From NCBI GenBank assembly GCA_003223245.1, contig QHYI01000114.1, positions 1 through 64,000 of the forward strand: a stretch of 64,000 nt of DNA, given 5' to 3'. Position numbers and translations under genes: made by a program. Source of the stretch: Acidobacteriota bacterium. Lineage in GTDB: Bacteria > Acidobacteriota > Terriglobia > Acidiferrales > UBA7541. This document shows positions 45,673 through 53,689 of this stretch, in pieces (the stretch's first letter is position 1; the number at the start of each line of letters is the position of its first letter). The notes beneath the pieces are model-generated. The model did not search any database, was not told the origin of the DNA, and worked only from the letters and a program-made list of their open reading frames with translations.

Positions 45673-46863
45673 ATGGCAATGGCTACAACGACTCAAGCAC
45701 AGCCCGGAACGAAGCCGGCTGCCACGCTTTCGAAGCAGGAAATTCTACGCTACAGCCGCCATCTGATCATGCCCGAAGTCGGCATGGAGGGGCAGCTTAA
45801 GCTAAAAAACGCCAAAGTGCTGCTCATCGGGACAGGCGGACTCGGCGCGCCGCTCGGTTTGTATCTTGCGGCAGCAGGCGTGGGCAAGCTCGGCCTCGTC
45901 GACTTCGACGTTGTGGATTTCACCAACCTTCAGCGCCAGGTCACTTTTGGCACGAGCGACGTGGGCAAACCCAAGAGCCAAGCCGCTCGAGCGCGCCTGT
46001 CGAGTCTAAATCCGGACATTCAGATTGAGGCCATCGAGGCACAATTGACCAGCGCAAATGCCCTCGATCTTTTCAAAGATTACGACATCATTGTCGACGG
46101 CACGGACAACTTCCCCACACGCTATCTTGTCAATGATGCCTGTATTTTGCTGGGCAAGCCCAATGTGTACGGCTCCATTTTCCGTTTCGAAGGGCAAGTC
46201 ACAGTTTTCGGCATGGCCGATGGACCATGCTACCGCTGCCTGTATCCGGAACCGCCTCCTCCAGGTCTTGTGCCATCTTGCGCCGAGGGCGGGGTACTGG
46301 GCGTTTTGCCGGGAATCGTCGGTTCCATCCAGGCTATGGAAACGATTAAACTAATTCTGGGCAGCGGCGACAATCTCATTGGCCGCTTGCTCCTGTTTGA
46401 TGCGCTGGGAATGCGTTTCCGCGAGCTCAAGCTGCGCAAAAATCCCAAGTGCCCGATGTGCGGTTCAAATCGCACGATTCACAAACTCATCGACTACTAC
46501 GAATTCTGTGGTGTGCGCGGCGAAGAAGCTCCTGCGCCAAATGTGCAAGTTCCCGAAATCACTCCGCGCGAACTGAAGACGCGCCTCGACCGCGGGGACG
46601 ATCTTTTCATTCTGGATGTGCGCGAGCCGCACGAATTCCAGATTTGCAATCTCAAAGGCCACTTGATTCCGCTGGGCGAATTGCCGCGGCGCGTGCATGA
46701 ACTTGATTCCTCGCGCGAAATCGTCGCGCATTGCCGCAGCGGCAAGCGCTCCGCGGAAGCCGTGGATTTTCTGCGAAAAGCGGGCTTCCGCAAGGTGCTC
46801 AACCTGAAGGGCGGCATCCTCGCCTGGTCGGACGAGGTCGATCCGTCCGTTCCCAAGTATTAG
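45673..46863 (+). CDS. moeZ: E1-like adenylyltransferase with C-terminal rhodanese domain (MoeB/MoeZ-type)
   Basis: A 396-residue enzyme that adenylates the carrier protein's C-terminal glycine and then transfers sulfur to it. The nucleotide-binding part is LIGTGGLGAPLGLYLAAAG and VDFDVVDFTNLQRQ. A zinc site uses CYRC and CPMC. The rhodanese domain (about residues 295-390) has the active-site VAHCRSGKRS with the persulfide cysteine. The order after the carrier gene matches thiocarboxylate-forming systems such as MoeZ-CysO. GGAGGGG lies before the ATG. Confidence 0.94.
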   Translation: MAMATTTQAQPGTKPAATLSKQEILRYSRHLIMPEVGMEGQLKLKNAKVLLIGTGGLGAPLGLYLAAAGVGKLGLVDFDVVDFTNLQRQVTFGTSDVGKPKSQAARARLSSLNPDIQIEAIEAQLTSANALDLFKDYDIIVDGTDNFPTRYLVNDACILLGKPNVYGSIFRFEGQVTVFGMADGPCYRCLYPEPPPPGLVPSCAEGGVLGVLPGIVGSIQAMETIKLILGSGDNLIGRLLLFDALGMRFRELKLRKNPKCPMCGSNRTIHKLIDYYEFCGVRGEEAPAPNVQVPEITPRELKTRLDRGDDLFILDVREPHEFQICNLKGHLIPLGELPRRVHELDSSREIVAHCRSGKRSAEAVDFLRKAGFRKVLNLKGGILAWSDEVDPSVPKY

Positions 46864-47007
46864 TTTGACAATTTTGCGGGGTGGACATCTGGCCGCGGCT
46901 TTACGCCGCTGCTGCACCACTTCCCGCTTGTCGACCGCGCCGCTCACGCCCGTGGCCACTTGTGAGAATTCTTTGTTAAAGGCATACTCGGTCGGCGAGG
47001 AGAAAAA

Positions 47008-47241
47008 ATGGCGGCGACCAAAATCACCATCAGAAACAACGGCTCCATACGCGTGGAAGGCGATTTTGAAATCCTCGATCCCGAGGGGAAGCCCTTTGGG
47101 CTGGCGGGGCAGACGGCGATTTCACTTTGCCGCTGCGGGCACTCTGCGAACAAGCCTTTCTGCGACGGATCGCACAAAACTTCCGGCTTCACAGACACGG
47201 TAGTCGCCCGCGAACTCCCTCCTCCCAAACCAAAGGGGTAA
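47008..47241 (+). CDS. CDGSH iron-sulfur domain protein
   Basis: A 77-residue protein whose CRCGHSANKPFCDGSH motif provides the three cysteines and one histidine that bind a 2Fe-2S cluster in CDGSH proteins. It is soluble, without the membrane helix of mitoNEET. Possible roles are redox sensing or cluster transfer. AGGAG lies upstream of the ATG. It follows the sulfur-carrier genes by 145 bases, which may be meaningful since both concern sulfur. Confidence 0.93.
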   Translation: MAATKITIRNNGSIRVEGDFEILDPEGKPFGLAGQTAISLCRCGHSANKPFCDGSHKTSGFTDTVVARELPPPKPKG

Positions 47242-47462
47242 TTCAGACCGAAACCAGAACCCTCCCTAATTAACGTTAAACCCATTGCCTTGACGGTCGT
47301 CCGGCCGCTTCTGCTCGAGATTTTCCTCTTGCCGGGCTGCCGTCGCGAACTGCGGTCAGAGATTCAGCAAACCACTTTGATCGCTTGACTGCATGGCGCG
47401 GCCAGCAGCCGGCGCCACAATCTCCATGTCGGCCAAGCTTTCCTCGCGGCCTGTTTCAAGGG

Positions 47463-47500
47463 TGAGACGTCTCAACCTGAGATATTTCTCATTGTCTCAG
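47463..47500. promoter_or_regulatory. TGAGAC/GTCTCA palindrome cluster upstream of the GGDEF gene
   Basis: A perfect 12-bp palindrome TGAGACGTCTCA (47463-47474) is followed at once by an inverted repeat CTGAGA...TCTCAG (47477-47500). Four copies of the same half-site thus sit in 38 bases. It looks like an operator. The surrounding 500-base region (47242-47741) has no recognised gene. Confidence 0.5.
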
Positions 47501-47741
47501 TGATACTGGCCCTTTGCCCGGTAACTCTAACGAAACAAAAGAGGATAGCGTTCCATTTTGGATAATCCCTGCGTTTCATGCCGTCTCGCAGCCCCGCGCG
47601 CACCGATATCCACTTTCCTGTAGACCGAATAACTGATTTGTTTTCATTAGATTGCCAGCCTGCTCGGTCGCCGTAAAGAAAGGGCACAAACTTGCTCTAC
47701 TTGCCGGTTGTCCGTGTTTCTTTGGTAGTTTGGGGGATTTC

Positions 47742-49100
47742 GTGGGAAGTTGGCCGAGTATCACGGGATTTCTCGGGAGCAGCCGCCGGGCGCTTTCGGA
47801 GCGGAACTTTCGTGCGCGCTTCCTGTTTGCCACCAGCCTAACTGTGGTAACTCTCCTCCTCGCGGTTATCTTCTACTCGCGGCAGACTCTCCTGGCAGCT
47901 TCGCCGCAAGCTTATCTCTACCTGGAAGTGGGCGGAACGCTTCTTTGCTACTGCTATGCGGCGAATGCCCTGGTGCGATTCCGCGGCACCCATGACCGAA
48001 CCGCCCTGATTCTCTCCTTCGGATTTGCGCTCTCGGGAATCATTGAGACCATGAGCTACGTTGGATTCAACGACGCCCTGAACGCCGGAACTCTGGTGCT
48101 TTCGAAGGTTCCGCTCGGGTGGATGGTTAGCCGAACGCTGCTTGCGGTTCTGCTGCTCGCTGCGTTGGCGGTGGAACGCTACATGCCCACGGCGCGCAAG
48201 CCAAGCAAAGAGACCGCCGCGGTTTTGCTTGTGGTGGCTGTGGCGGCATACCTGACCAGCGCTGCCTTTCTCGCAGCTCCTTCCGCGCCGGTAGCGAATG
48301 CGAAAAACATTCTGTCTCGTCCCTGGGACCTGCTTCCCGCCGCACTTTATTTGACCGCGGCGATGTGCTTCTGCCAGCGCGTCAAGAATGAGAAGGACAA
48401 AAAGACCAGCGCAAACCTCTTCGACTATTCGCTGCTCATTGTGGCTTCCTTGAATGCGATCTGCCACGTCTGCGCTGCATTTTCTCGGCAGCTCCTCGAT
48501 GGCCCATTCTTCCTGGCCGAATTGAGCAAGACCTTCAGCTACTTGGTGATGCTCTCCGGCGCCTTGCTGGATCAAGCCCGCCTGTTTGAACAGGTGCGGA
48601 CCATGGCGGTGAGCGATCCGCTCACTGGACTCGCGAATTACCGCCGCCTCATCAGCGTGCTGGAGGCGGAGCTGGACCGTTCGCGCCGCACGCAACGTCC
48701 CTTCAGCGTGGTGCTCCTCGACATGGACGGCCTGAAAGCCATCAACGATCAGTACGGACACTTAACCGGCAGCCGCGCGCTGGTGCGCATCGGAAAAGTT
48801 CTTCGCAATCATTCGCGGGCCATCGATACGGCCGCGCGCTACGGCGGCGATGAATTCGGGTTGGTTTTGCCGGAAGCCGGAAAGGATATTGCGACCCGAG
48901 TCGTGACGCGAATTCGCGAACGGCTCGCTGCGGAAGCCGAGGCGCCGGCACTGTCGGTCAGCGCCGGGGTTGCCGCTTATCCGGAAGACGGTGACACACC
49001 GGAAAAGCTTATTGCCTCCGCCGATCGGGCCCTCTACATCATGAAGCACGGCGGCCGGAGCAGCGTGCAAAATCTCGCGCGGATAGCCGCGTGCCTGTGA
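47742..49100 (+). CDS. Membrane-bound diguanylate cyclase (GGDEF)
   Basis: About 452 residues from GTG 47742, which has GGGGGA upstream; an in-frame TTG at 47652 is an alternative. The N-terminal 270 residues contain seven or eight predicted membrane helices forming a sensory module of unknown class. The C-terminal GGDEF domain (about 155 residues) has the intact active site RYGGDEFG and the substrate-binding SDPLTGLANYRRL. It should make cyclic di-GMP. A PilZ protein gene follows by 15 bases. An inhibitory RxxD site is not obvious. Confidence 0.9.
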   Translation: MGSWPSITGFLGSSRRALSERNFRARFLFATSLTVVTLLLAVIFYSRQTLLAASPQAYLYLEVGGTLLCYCYAANALVRFRGTHDRTALILSFGFALSGIIETMSYVGFNDALNAGTLVLSKVPLGWMVSRTLLAVLLLAALAVERYMPTARKPSKETAAVLLVVAVAAYLTSAAFLAAPSAPVANAKNILSRPWDLLPAALYLTAAMCFCQRVKNEKDKKTSANLFDYSLLIVASLNAICHVCAAFSRQLLDGPFFLAELSKTFSYLVMLSGALLDQARLFEQVRTMAVSDPLTGLANYRRLISVLEAELDRSRRTQRPFSVVLLDMDGLKAINDQYGHLTGSRALVRIGKVLRNHSRAIDTAARYGGDEFGLVLPEAGKDIATRVVTRIRERLAAEAEAPALSVSAGVAAYPEDGDTPEKLIASADRALYIMKHGGRSSVQNLARIAACL

Positions 49101-49115
49101 GGATCGCCATTCAAA

Positions 49116-49433
49116 ATGCCACTCGACACCAAATTCGTTTTTCACCGGACGGAGCAGCGCATTTTGATGGAAATTCCCGTGCTGATCGACGGCCATCGCG
49201 AGGCGCCCGGCTTGGAATCGACTTTTACGGAAAACGTGAGCGCGCGGGGAGCGCGGGTAATTACCGTGCGCCGCTGGGTACAAGGCGAATCTCTGAAGTT
49301 CGCCTCGCGCACCGGAGAGTTTCGTTCCTCGGCAAGAGTAGCCTACTGCCAATCGTTGCAAGGCGAAGGCTTTGCCATTGGCGTGGAGTTTCTCAATCCG
49401 AGCGGGCGATGGGTTGTTCAATCCCCAAGATAG
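49116..49433 (+). CDS. PilZ-domain cyclic di-GMP-binding protein
   Basis: A 105-residue single PilZ domain. The c-di-GMP-binding RxxxR is RTEQR (residues 11-15) and the second motif is ENVSARGARV, matching D/NxSxxG. It is 15 bases after the diguanylate cyclase gene and probably acts as its receptor. The C-terminus VGVEFLNPSGRW is typical of acidobacterial PilZ proteins. It is followed by a very strong terminator. Confidence 0.9.
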   Translation: MPLDTKFVFHRTEQRILMEIPVLIDGHREAPGLESTFTENVSARGARVITVRRWVQGESLKFASRTGEFRSSARVAYCQSLQGEGFAIGVEFLNPSGRWVVQSPR

Positions 49434-49511
49434 CTTGACGCATTGCGGCGAGCGGATCGGAGGCGAACGCCTGGAACAAAGAGAAGTCAGATTACTAGCG
49501 CAAATGTTTTT

Positions 49512-49569
49512 AAAAGAGAGAAGCGCCTGGCAGCCCAGGAAACGAAACTGCCAGGCGCTTCTCTCTTTT
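49512..49569. terminator. Strong bidirectional terminator
   Basis: A perfect 22-bp stem (49512-49533 with 49548-49569) closing a 14-base loop, with T-runs on both strands at the base of the stem. It sits between the convergent PilZ and methyltransferase genes and should stop transcription from both sides. Confidence 0.92.
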
Positions 49570-49577
49570 TCGCTCCC

Positions 49578-50321
49578 TCATTTGTCTGCGGCAGCCGGCA
49601 TTTTTTTGGCGATGAGCATCAGGCATTCACCAAAGAGAAGAGAAAAAGAATGCAGCGTGCGACGAATTTCCTTGTTGTGTTCTCGTTGGGCGGCATCCTT
49701 TTCTTTTCGGAAGGCAATCGCGGTATAAAGGCAAATCCACGGAACGTAGAGAGAATAGATGTAGCTGATGGGCTTGATGTGCGTGTGGCGGACTTCCACT
49801 AGCTTGAAACCGGAAACGTGAAGTTCGTAGCGCAGCTCAGGAAACGTTGCTAGGCCGATGTGGTGAAGCGGATGCCGGGCGGATTCGTTCAGCGGTCGCG
49901 CATCGCGGCCAAAAAAGCCGCTGCCGAGGAACCGCACGCGTGAACGCAGCGCCGTGATGTTCGGCGTCGTTAGCACTAAAACGCCGGCAGGCTTGAGGAT
50001 GCGATTGACTTCGCGCAGAAAGGAAAAATGATTCTCGAGGTGCTCGATTCCTTCGGTGGAGATCACTGCGTCAAAACTTTGGCCTGGCCAAGGAAGCGGC
50101 GCATCCAAGTTTACTTTCTGAAAGGCCGCTCCCAGATGCACAGCAGCTTGTGGAGCAATGTCCGCGCCAAGGGCCTTGAAACCTTGCTCTCGAAGAGCGA
50201 GCGTGAGCGCGGCGCCGCCACCGCAAGGAGCATCGAGAAGGCGCGCGCCGGAGGGCAGCCCAAGTGCTGGCAGATGATTTAGCACGGCGCGTTGAATTAA
50301 GGTGAGTTCGGTTGCGTTCAT
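49578..50321 (-). CDS. Class I SAM-dependent methyltransferase
   Basis: A 247-residue Methyltransf_11/23-type protein. The SAM motif is LLDAPCGGGAALTLAL, followed by FDAVISTEGIEHLENHFSFL and LKPAGVLVLTTPN. The C-terminal part is hydrophobic (YIYSLYVPWICLYTAIAF), suggesting membrane association. Its ATG overlaps the upstream glycosyltransferase stop by ATGA, so it is the last gene of a three-gene glycan operon. It may methylate a sugar on a lipid-linked glycan. Confidence 0.9.
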   Translation of the reverse strand: MNATELTLIQRAVLNHLPALGLPSGARLLDAPCGGGAALTLALREQGFKALGADIAPQAAVHLGAAFQKVNLDAPLPWPGQSFDAVISTEGIEHLENHFSFLREVNRILKPAGVLVLTTPNITALRSRVRFLGSGFFGRDARPLNESARHPLHHIGLATFPELRYELHVSGFKLVEVRHTHIKPISYIYSLYVPWICLYTAIAFRKEKDAAQREHNKEIRRTLHSFSLLFGECLMLIAKKMPAAADK

Positions 50322-51412
50322 GTTTTGCGCCGCTTCCGGAGAACGTCTTCGTACACTTGCAAGGTGCAATCCACCATGCGGTCTGCGGTGAAGCGCTGTT
50401 GAATTGCACCCCTCGCAGCCGAGCCAAGGCGCGTTGCAAGTCCCGGCTCGCTCAACAGCCGGAGCATGCCTATGGAGAAGAGTCTTTGATCGGGAGGCGA
50501 TACCAGCAGACCCGTAATACCGTTTTCGACGTATTCGGGTACGCCTCCGCTTGCTGCTGCTATTACCGGCAGGCCCCAGGCCATTGCTGCAAGCAGGGAA
50601 GTTCCTAACGGTTCAGCCAAGGAGGGAAACACAAACGCATCCAGGGCCGCGTAGACTTGCGATACGTCGTTTACGAACCCGGCAAAAATGGCGCTGTCCT
50701 GTAACTCTTGCTCACGCACTAGCCCCTCTAGTTGCGGTCGGCAAGGCCCGTCACCTGCTAACACCAGTCGGACGTTTGGAAAGTTCGCGCGTACCGAGGG
50801 CAAAGCGCGCACGACGATTTCCTGCCCTTTTTCCGGAAGCAGATAACCGACCGAGCCAAACAATATCTCTCCTTCGCTAACACCCCAGCGCTTTCGGGCA
50901 CTTTGCCGCGTTTCCGGGGACACCAACGAAGGTATTTCGACGCCCTCGTAGACGATGGCAATCTTTTCTCCAGGAATACCGGAGTCGAGCACACTCCTCG
51001 CAACAAACCTCGAAATGGCCAGCACTCGATCCACGTTTTCGTATCGTTTTCGAGAGAGCAGGCCCTTACCCAGGGGGTAGGCCACCCTTCGAGAAGTAAC
51101 CACTGGAACTCGTCTATGGCTTCTCGCCAACCAAGAAGACGTAAGCGCGTGCGGTTCATTCGCATGAATCAGATCGTATTTATGTTTCTTCAATAGCTGT
51201 CGAAGAAGATGAACAGTTGCAATTCTCCGAGAACCTGTTCTGACAAGGTGGACTGGGACGCCAGCAGTTTCTGCTCTTTCTGCAAGCGGGCAGCCGCCAG
51301 CAGCGAGCAAGTGCGCATCATGTCCGCGCACGCGCAAGCCACATAGCGTCAGCAGCGCCTGGCTCTGCCCGCCGCGCCATTCGCGCTCCAGGTCTACGTA
51401 AAGCACTTTCAT
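50318..51412 (-). CDS. Glycosyltransferase family 4
   Basis: A 364-residue GT-B retaining glycosyltransferase. The N-terminal domain has the glycine loop (ERGGQSQALLTL-like: EREWRGGQSQALL) and the C-terminal domain has VGYLLPEKGQE and the sugar-nucleotide-binding PSLAEPLGTSLLAAMAWGLPVI, with E-x7-E. ATG 51412 overlaps the upstream GT2 stop by ATGA. A role in LPS core or surface-glycan assembly is likely from the neighbours. Confidence 0.92.
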   Translation of the reverse strand: MKVLYVDLEREWRGGQSQALLTLCGLRVRGHDAHLLAAGGCPLAERAETAGVPVHLVRTGSRRIATVHLLRQLLKKHKYDLIHANEPHALTSSWLARSHRRVPVVTSRRVAYPLGKGLLSRKRYENVDRVLAISRFVARSVLDSGIPGEKIAIVYEGVEIPSLVSPETRQSARKRWGVSEGEILFGSVGYLLPEKGQEIVVRALPSVRANFPNVRLVLAGDGPCRPQLEGLVREQELQDSAIFAGFVNDVSQVYAALDAFVFPSLAEPLGTSLLAAMAWGLPVIAAASGGVPEYVENGITGLLVSPPDQRLFSIGMLRLLSEPGLATRLGSAARGAIQQRFTADRMVDCTLQVYEDVLRKRRKT

Positions 51413-52122
51413 GAGGCTTTCACAGGAGATGCGCGACGTTCCGCTTCGACGAGTTTTCCCAGTTTCTTGAATTTCAGCCAGACCCCGCGAGACGCCATTC
51501 GCGAAATGAGCCACCCCCGAGAACCGTCCAGAAATCCGCCGCGCAACACAAACGTGCTGAAGCACGTCCACGGTGTTGCCAGCCACATGGCGGCGCGCCA
51601 GCTTCGCTTTCCTGCTTCGTACATTTGCCGCGCCGCCAGCGTGGTATAGCGCTCGACTTTCTCTTCATGCTCCGCGCGCGAGTGCATGGTGTAATGAAAC
51701 AAATCTCCGTGCAGTCTTCCGGCTTTGCCTGTGAACTGCAACGACTCGTGGACGATGCCGTGAAAGCTGGCAACGTCACGACGGTAGAGGCGCCGCTGGT
51801 AGTCCGGGTACCATCCTGAGTGTTTGATCCAGCCACCCAGGTACCACGCCCGGCGGGCGGCTTCGTACACGCCGAATTCCGGTTCTTGCTGTTTCCATGC
51901 GATAACAGACTGCTGAAGTTCGGGACTCAGTTCTTCATCGGCATCGAGCGACAGGATCCAGTCGTTGCCCGCGGAGGCTGCCGCAAGATTTTTTTGTTGT
52001 GCGAAGTCCGTCCATTCCCTCGTAATCACCTTGGCCTTGTGTGCCCCGAGCGAACGCAGCGCGCGCGGCAAGTTGCGTTCCTCGTTCCATGTAATCAGGC
52101 AAGCGGAGAGACGACTCATCAC
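51409..52122 (-). CDS. Glycosyltransferase family 2 (WaaE-like) lacking its DSGSTD segment
   Basis: A 237-residue GT2 protein similar to LPS-core beta-1,4-glucosyltransferase WaaE/KdtX. It opens with LSACLITWNEERNLPRALRSLGA, but then jumps straight to HKAKVITREWTDFAQQKN. The roughly 24 residues that normally stand between, containing EIVVVDSGSTDGT with a nucleotide-binding Asp, are missing, in frame, near base 52041. The DxD motif (SLDADEELSP) and acceptor-domain motifs (GWYPDYQRRLY, HESLQF) are intact. As written the enzyme is probably inactive. It is first in the overlapping GT2-GT4-methyltransferase operon. Confidence 0.85.
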   Translation of the reverse strand: MMSRLSACLITWNEERNLPRALRSLGAHKAKVITREWTDFAQQKNLAAASAGNDWILSLDADEELSPELQQSVIAWKQQEPEFGVYEAARRAWYLGGWIKHSGWYPDYQRRLYRRDVASFHGIVHESLQFTGKAGRLHGDLFHYTMHSRAEHEEKVERYTTLAARQMYEAGKRSWRAAMWLATPWTCFSTFVLRGGFLDGSRGWLISRMASRGVWLKFKKLGKLVEAERRASPVKAS

Positions 52123-52236
52123 GCTCCGGAAAAATGTCGAATCGGCGTTAGTATCTCACAACGCGCTTCGTGGGCGGGGCCCTCCAGATGCGCTGAGGGC
52201 AAGGTCTCGGACATCAGTGAAGAATTTCGCACTACT

Positions 52237-52764
52237 TCATTTGAAGTTCACGCGAATCAAGCTGTTGCCAATCCGGAATTCCGCGCCATCCTGAAGCATG
52301 GCGGCGCGCACACGCTCTTCTTCGTAAAATGTTCCGTTGGTGGAATCCATGTCTTTCAGATTGATGTACGTGTCGCGCACTTCGAGCAGGCAATGATGTC
52401 GGGAGATTTCCGGATCGCTCAGAGCCACGTCCGCTCCTTTGCGGCCCAGAACCACGCGAGGTTTGGTGAGCGCGTGGCTCTGTCCCTTCGAAGGGCCGGA
52501 GAGAATGCTGAGAACCACCTTCTTGTTGGCGGGGAGTCTCAACCCAGGGTCCGGCGGCGGCAGATTCAGATTCGAACTGGTGGCATTGGCGCGGGCGAAG
52601 GACGGGAGAGGAGTCATCACGATGGTCGCGTCCGTGCGCCGCTTGATTTCAACGATGGTGGTTTTCCCGCATTTCGAGCACTTGAACTGCACCTTGGTAT
52701 GCCCGCCAAACTCCGTGTCTTTGAGTAAGTGTTCCGCACCACAATGGATACAAGCTGTTTTCAT
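52237..52764 (-). CDS. FHA-domain protein with N-terminal zinc ribbon
   Basis: A 175-residue protein. Residues 1-40 form an MJ0042-like zinc ribbon (CIHCGAEH and CSKCGKT). The C-terminal FHA domain (about residues 80-175) binds phosphothreonine and has GRKGADVALSDPEISRHHC and MDSTNGTFYE, the canonical Arg, Ser-x-x-His and Asn residues. It is cytoplasmic. A Ser/Thr kinase partner is not encoded nearby. Confidence 0.92.
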   Translation of the reverse strand: MKTACIHCGAEHLLKDTEFGGHTKVQFKCSKCGKTTIVEIKRRTDATIVMTPLPSFARANATSSNLNLPPPDPGLRLPANKKVVLSILSGPSKGQSHALTKPRVVLGRKGADVALSDPEISRHHCLLEVRDTYINLKDMDSTNGTFYEEERVRAAMLQDGAEFRIGNSLIRVNFK

Positions 52765-52915
52765 GGTTCTACCCTAGCACCGTTCAAAGCATTCCGAAGA
52801 TGGGCTCGCCCTTTTCTGCCGGAAAAGTAAATCCGCCGCTCCGGCGAGCCAGTTGCGCACGCGTCCGAGGTGCCCCTGTTGTGCTACGATGAGATGTTCA
52901 AAAGCATTCAGGAGA

Positions 52916-53647
52916 ATGGGTGTGCCGGATCATCACATTTCGCGCAAAGAGCTAAAGCAGGACAAGATCAAGGAAACCATCGAGCACGGCGCAGAAGCGG
53001 TCATGTCGCATGGGCAGTTTGCGGCGATCGTGGTTGGTGTCATGCTGGTCATCGGCATAGGCTACGCCGGATGGCACTTCTACATCGATCGTCAGACCGC
53101 GCAAGCATCCGTGGCGTTTAACGAAGCCATGAAGGCTTATCAGGGCCGCATCGGGACTGCCCCTAATCCCTCGGACCCGAGCGGGCCCACCTACGCCGAT
53201 GAAAAGGCGCGCGACCAGGATGCCTTCAACAAGTTCCACAAACTCGCCGACACCTATCCCTCCACGAATCCCGGCAAACTGGCGCGTTATTACTCTGCGA
53301 TTTGCCTCGAAGACTTGGATCGCCAAAACCAAGCCCTCGAAGAACTGAAGAAAATCAGCGGCAGAAGCGACAAGGAGCTCGCGGCCATGGCGCAATACCA
53401 GATGGCCGTTATTGACGCGCGCGCCGGAAAAACGGGCGACGCCGCCAAGCTGCTTCGCGCTCTCGCGGACAAGCCAAGCGTGCTTGTGCCGCGTCCCATG
53501 GTGCTGCTGGAGCTTGCGCGCGTTCTTCGCAATTCGAATCCAAAAGAGGCCGCGAGCATCTATCAACAAATCAAGAAAGAGTTCCCGGATACGAACATCG
53601 CCGAACAGGCCGACCGCGGCCTGGATTCGATTGCGCCGAAGTCCTGA
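52916..53647 (+). CDS. Membrane-anchored tetratricopeptide-like protein
   Basis: About 243 residues. After a charged N-terminus (HHISRKELKQDKIKETIEHG) comes one membrane helix (residues 35-56), then an outward helical domain of TPR-like repeats (YYSAICLEDLDRQNQALEEL, MAQYQMAVIDARAGKTGDAA). It resembles YfgM-type TPR proteins found with outer-membrane assembly or cell-envelope chaperones. A GTG at 52922 is better spaced from GGAG than the ATG at 52916 and may be the true start. Confidence 0.85.
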   Translation: MGVPDHHISRKELKQDKIKETIEHGAEAVMSHGQFAAIVVGVMLVIGIGYAGWHFYIDRQTAQASVAFNEAMKAYQGRIGTAPNPSDPSGPTYADEKARDQDAFNKFHKLADTYPSTNPGKLARYYSAICLEDLDRQNQALEELKKISGRSDKELAAMAQYQMAVIDARAGKTGDAAKLLRALADKPSVLVPRPMVLLELARVLRNSNPKEAASIYQQIKKEFPDTNIAEQADRGLDSIAPKS

Positions 53648-53689
53648 CCAGCGCGTTGCGGGGAGTCTCGCGCAACTTTCCGGAACGAG

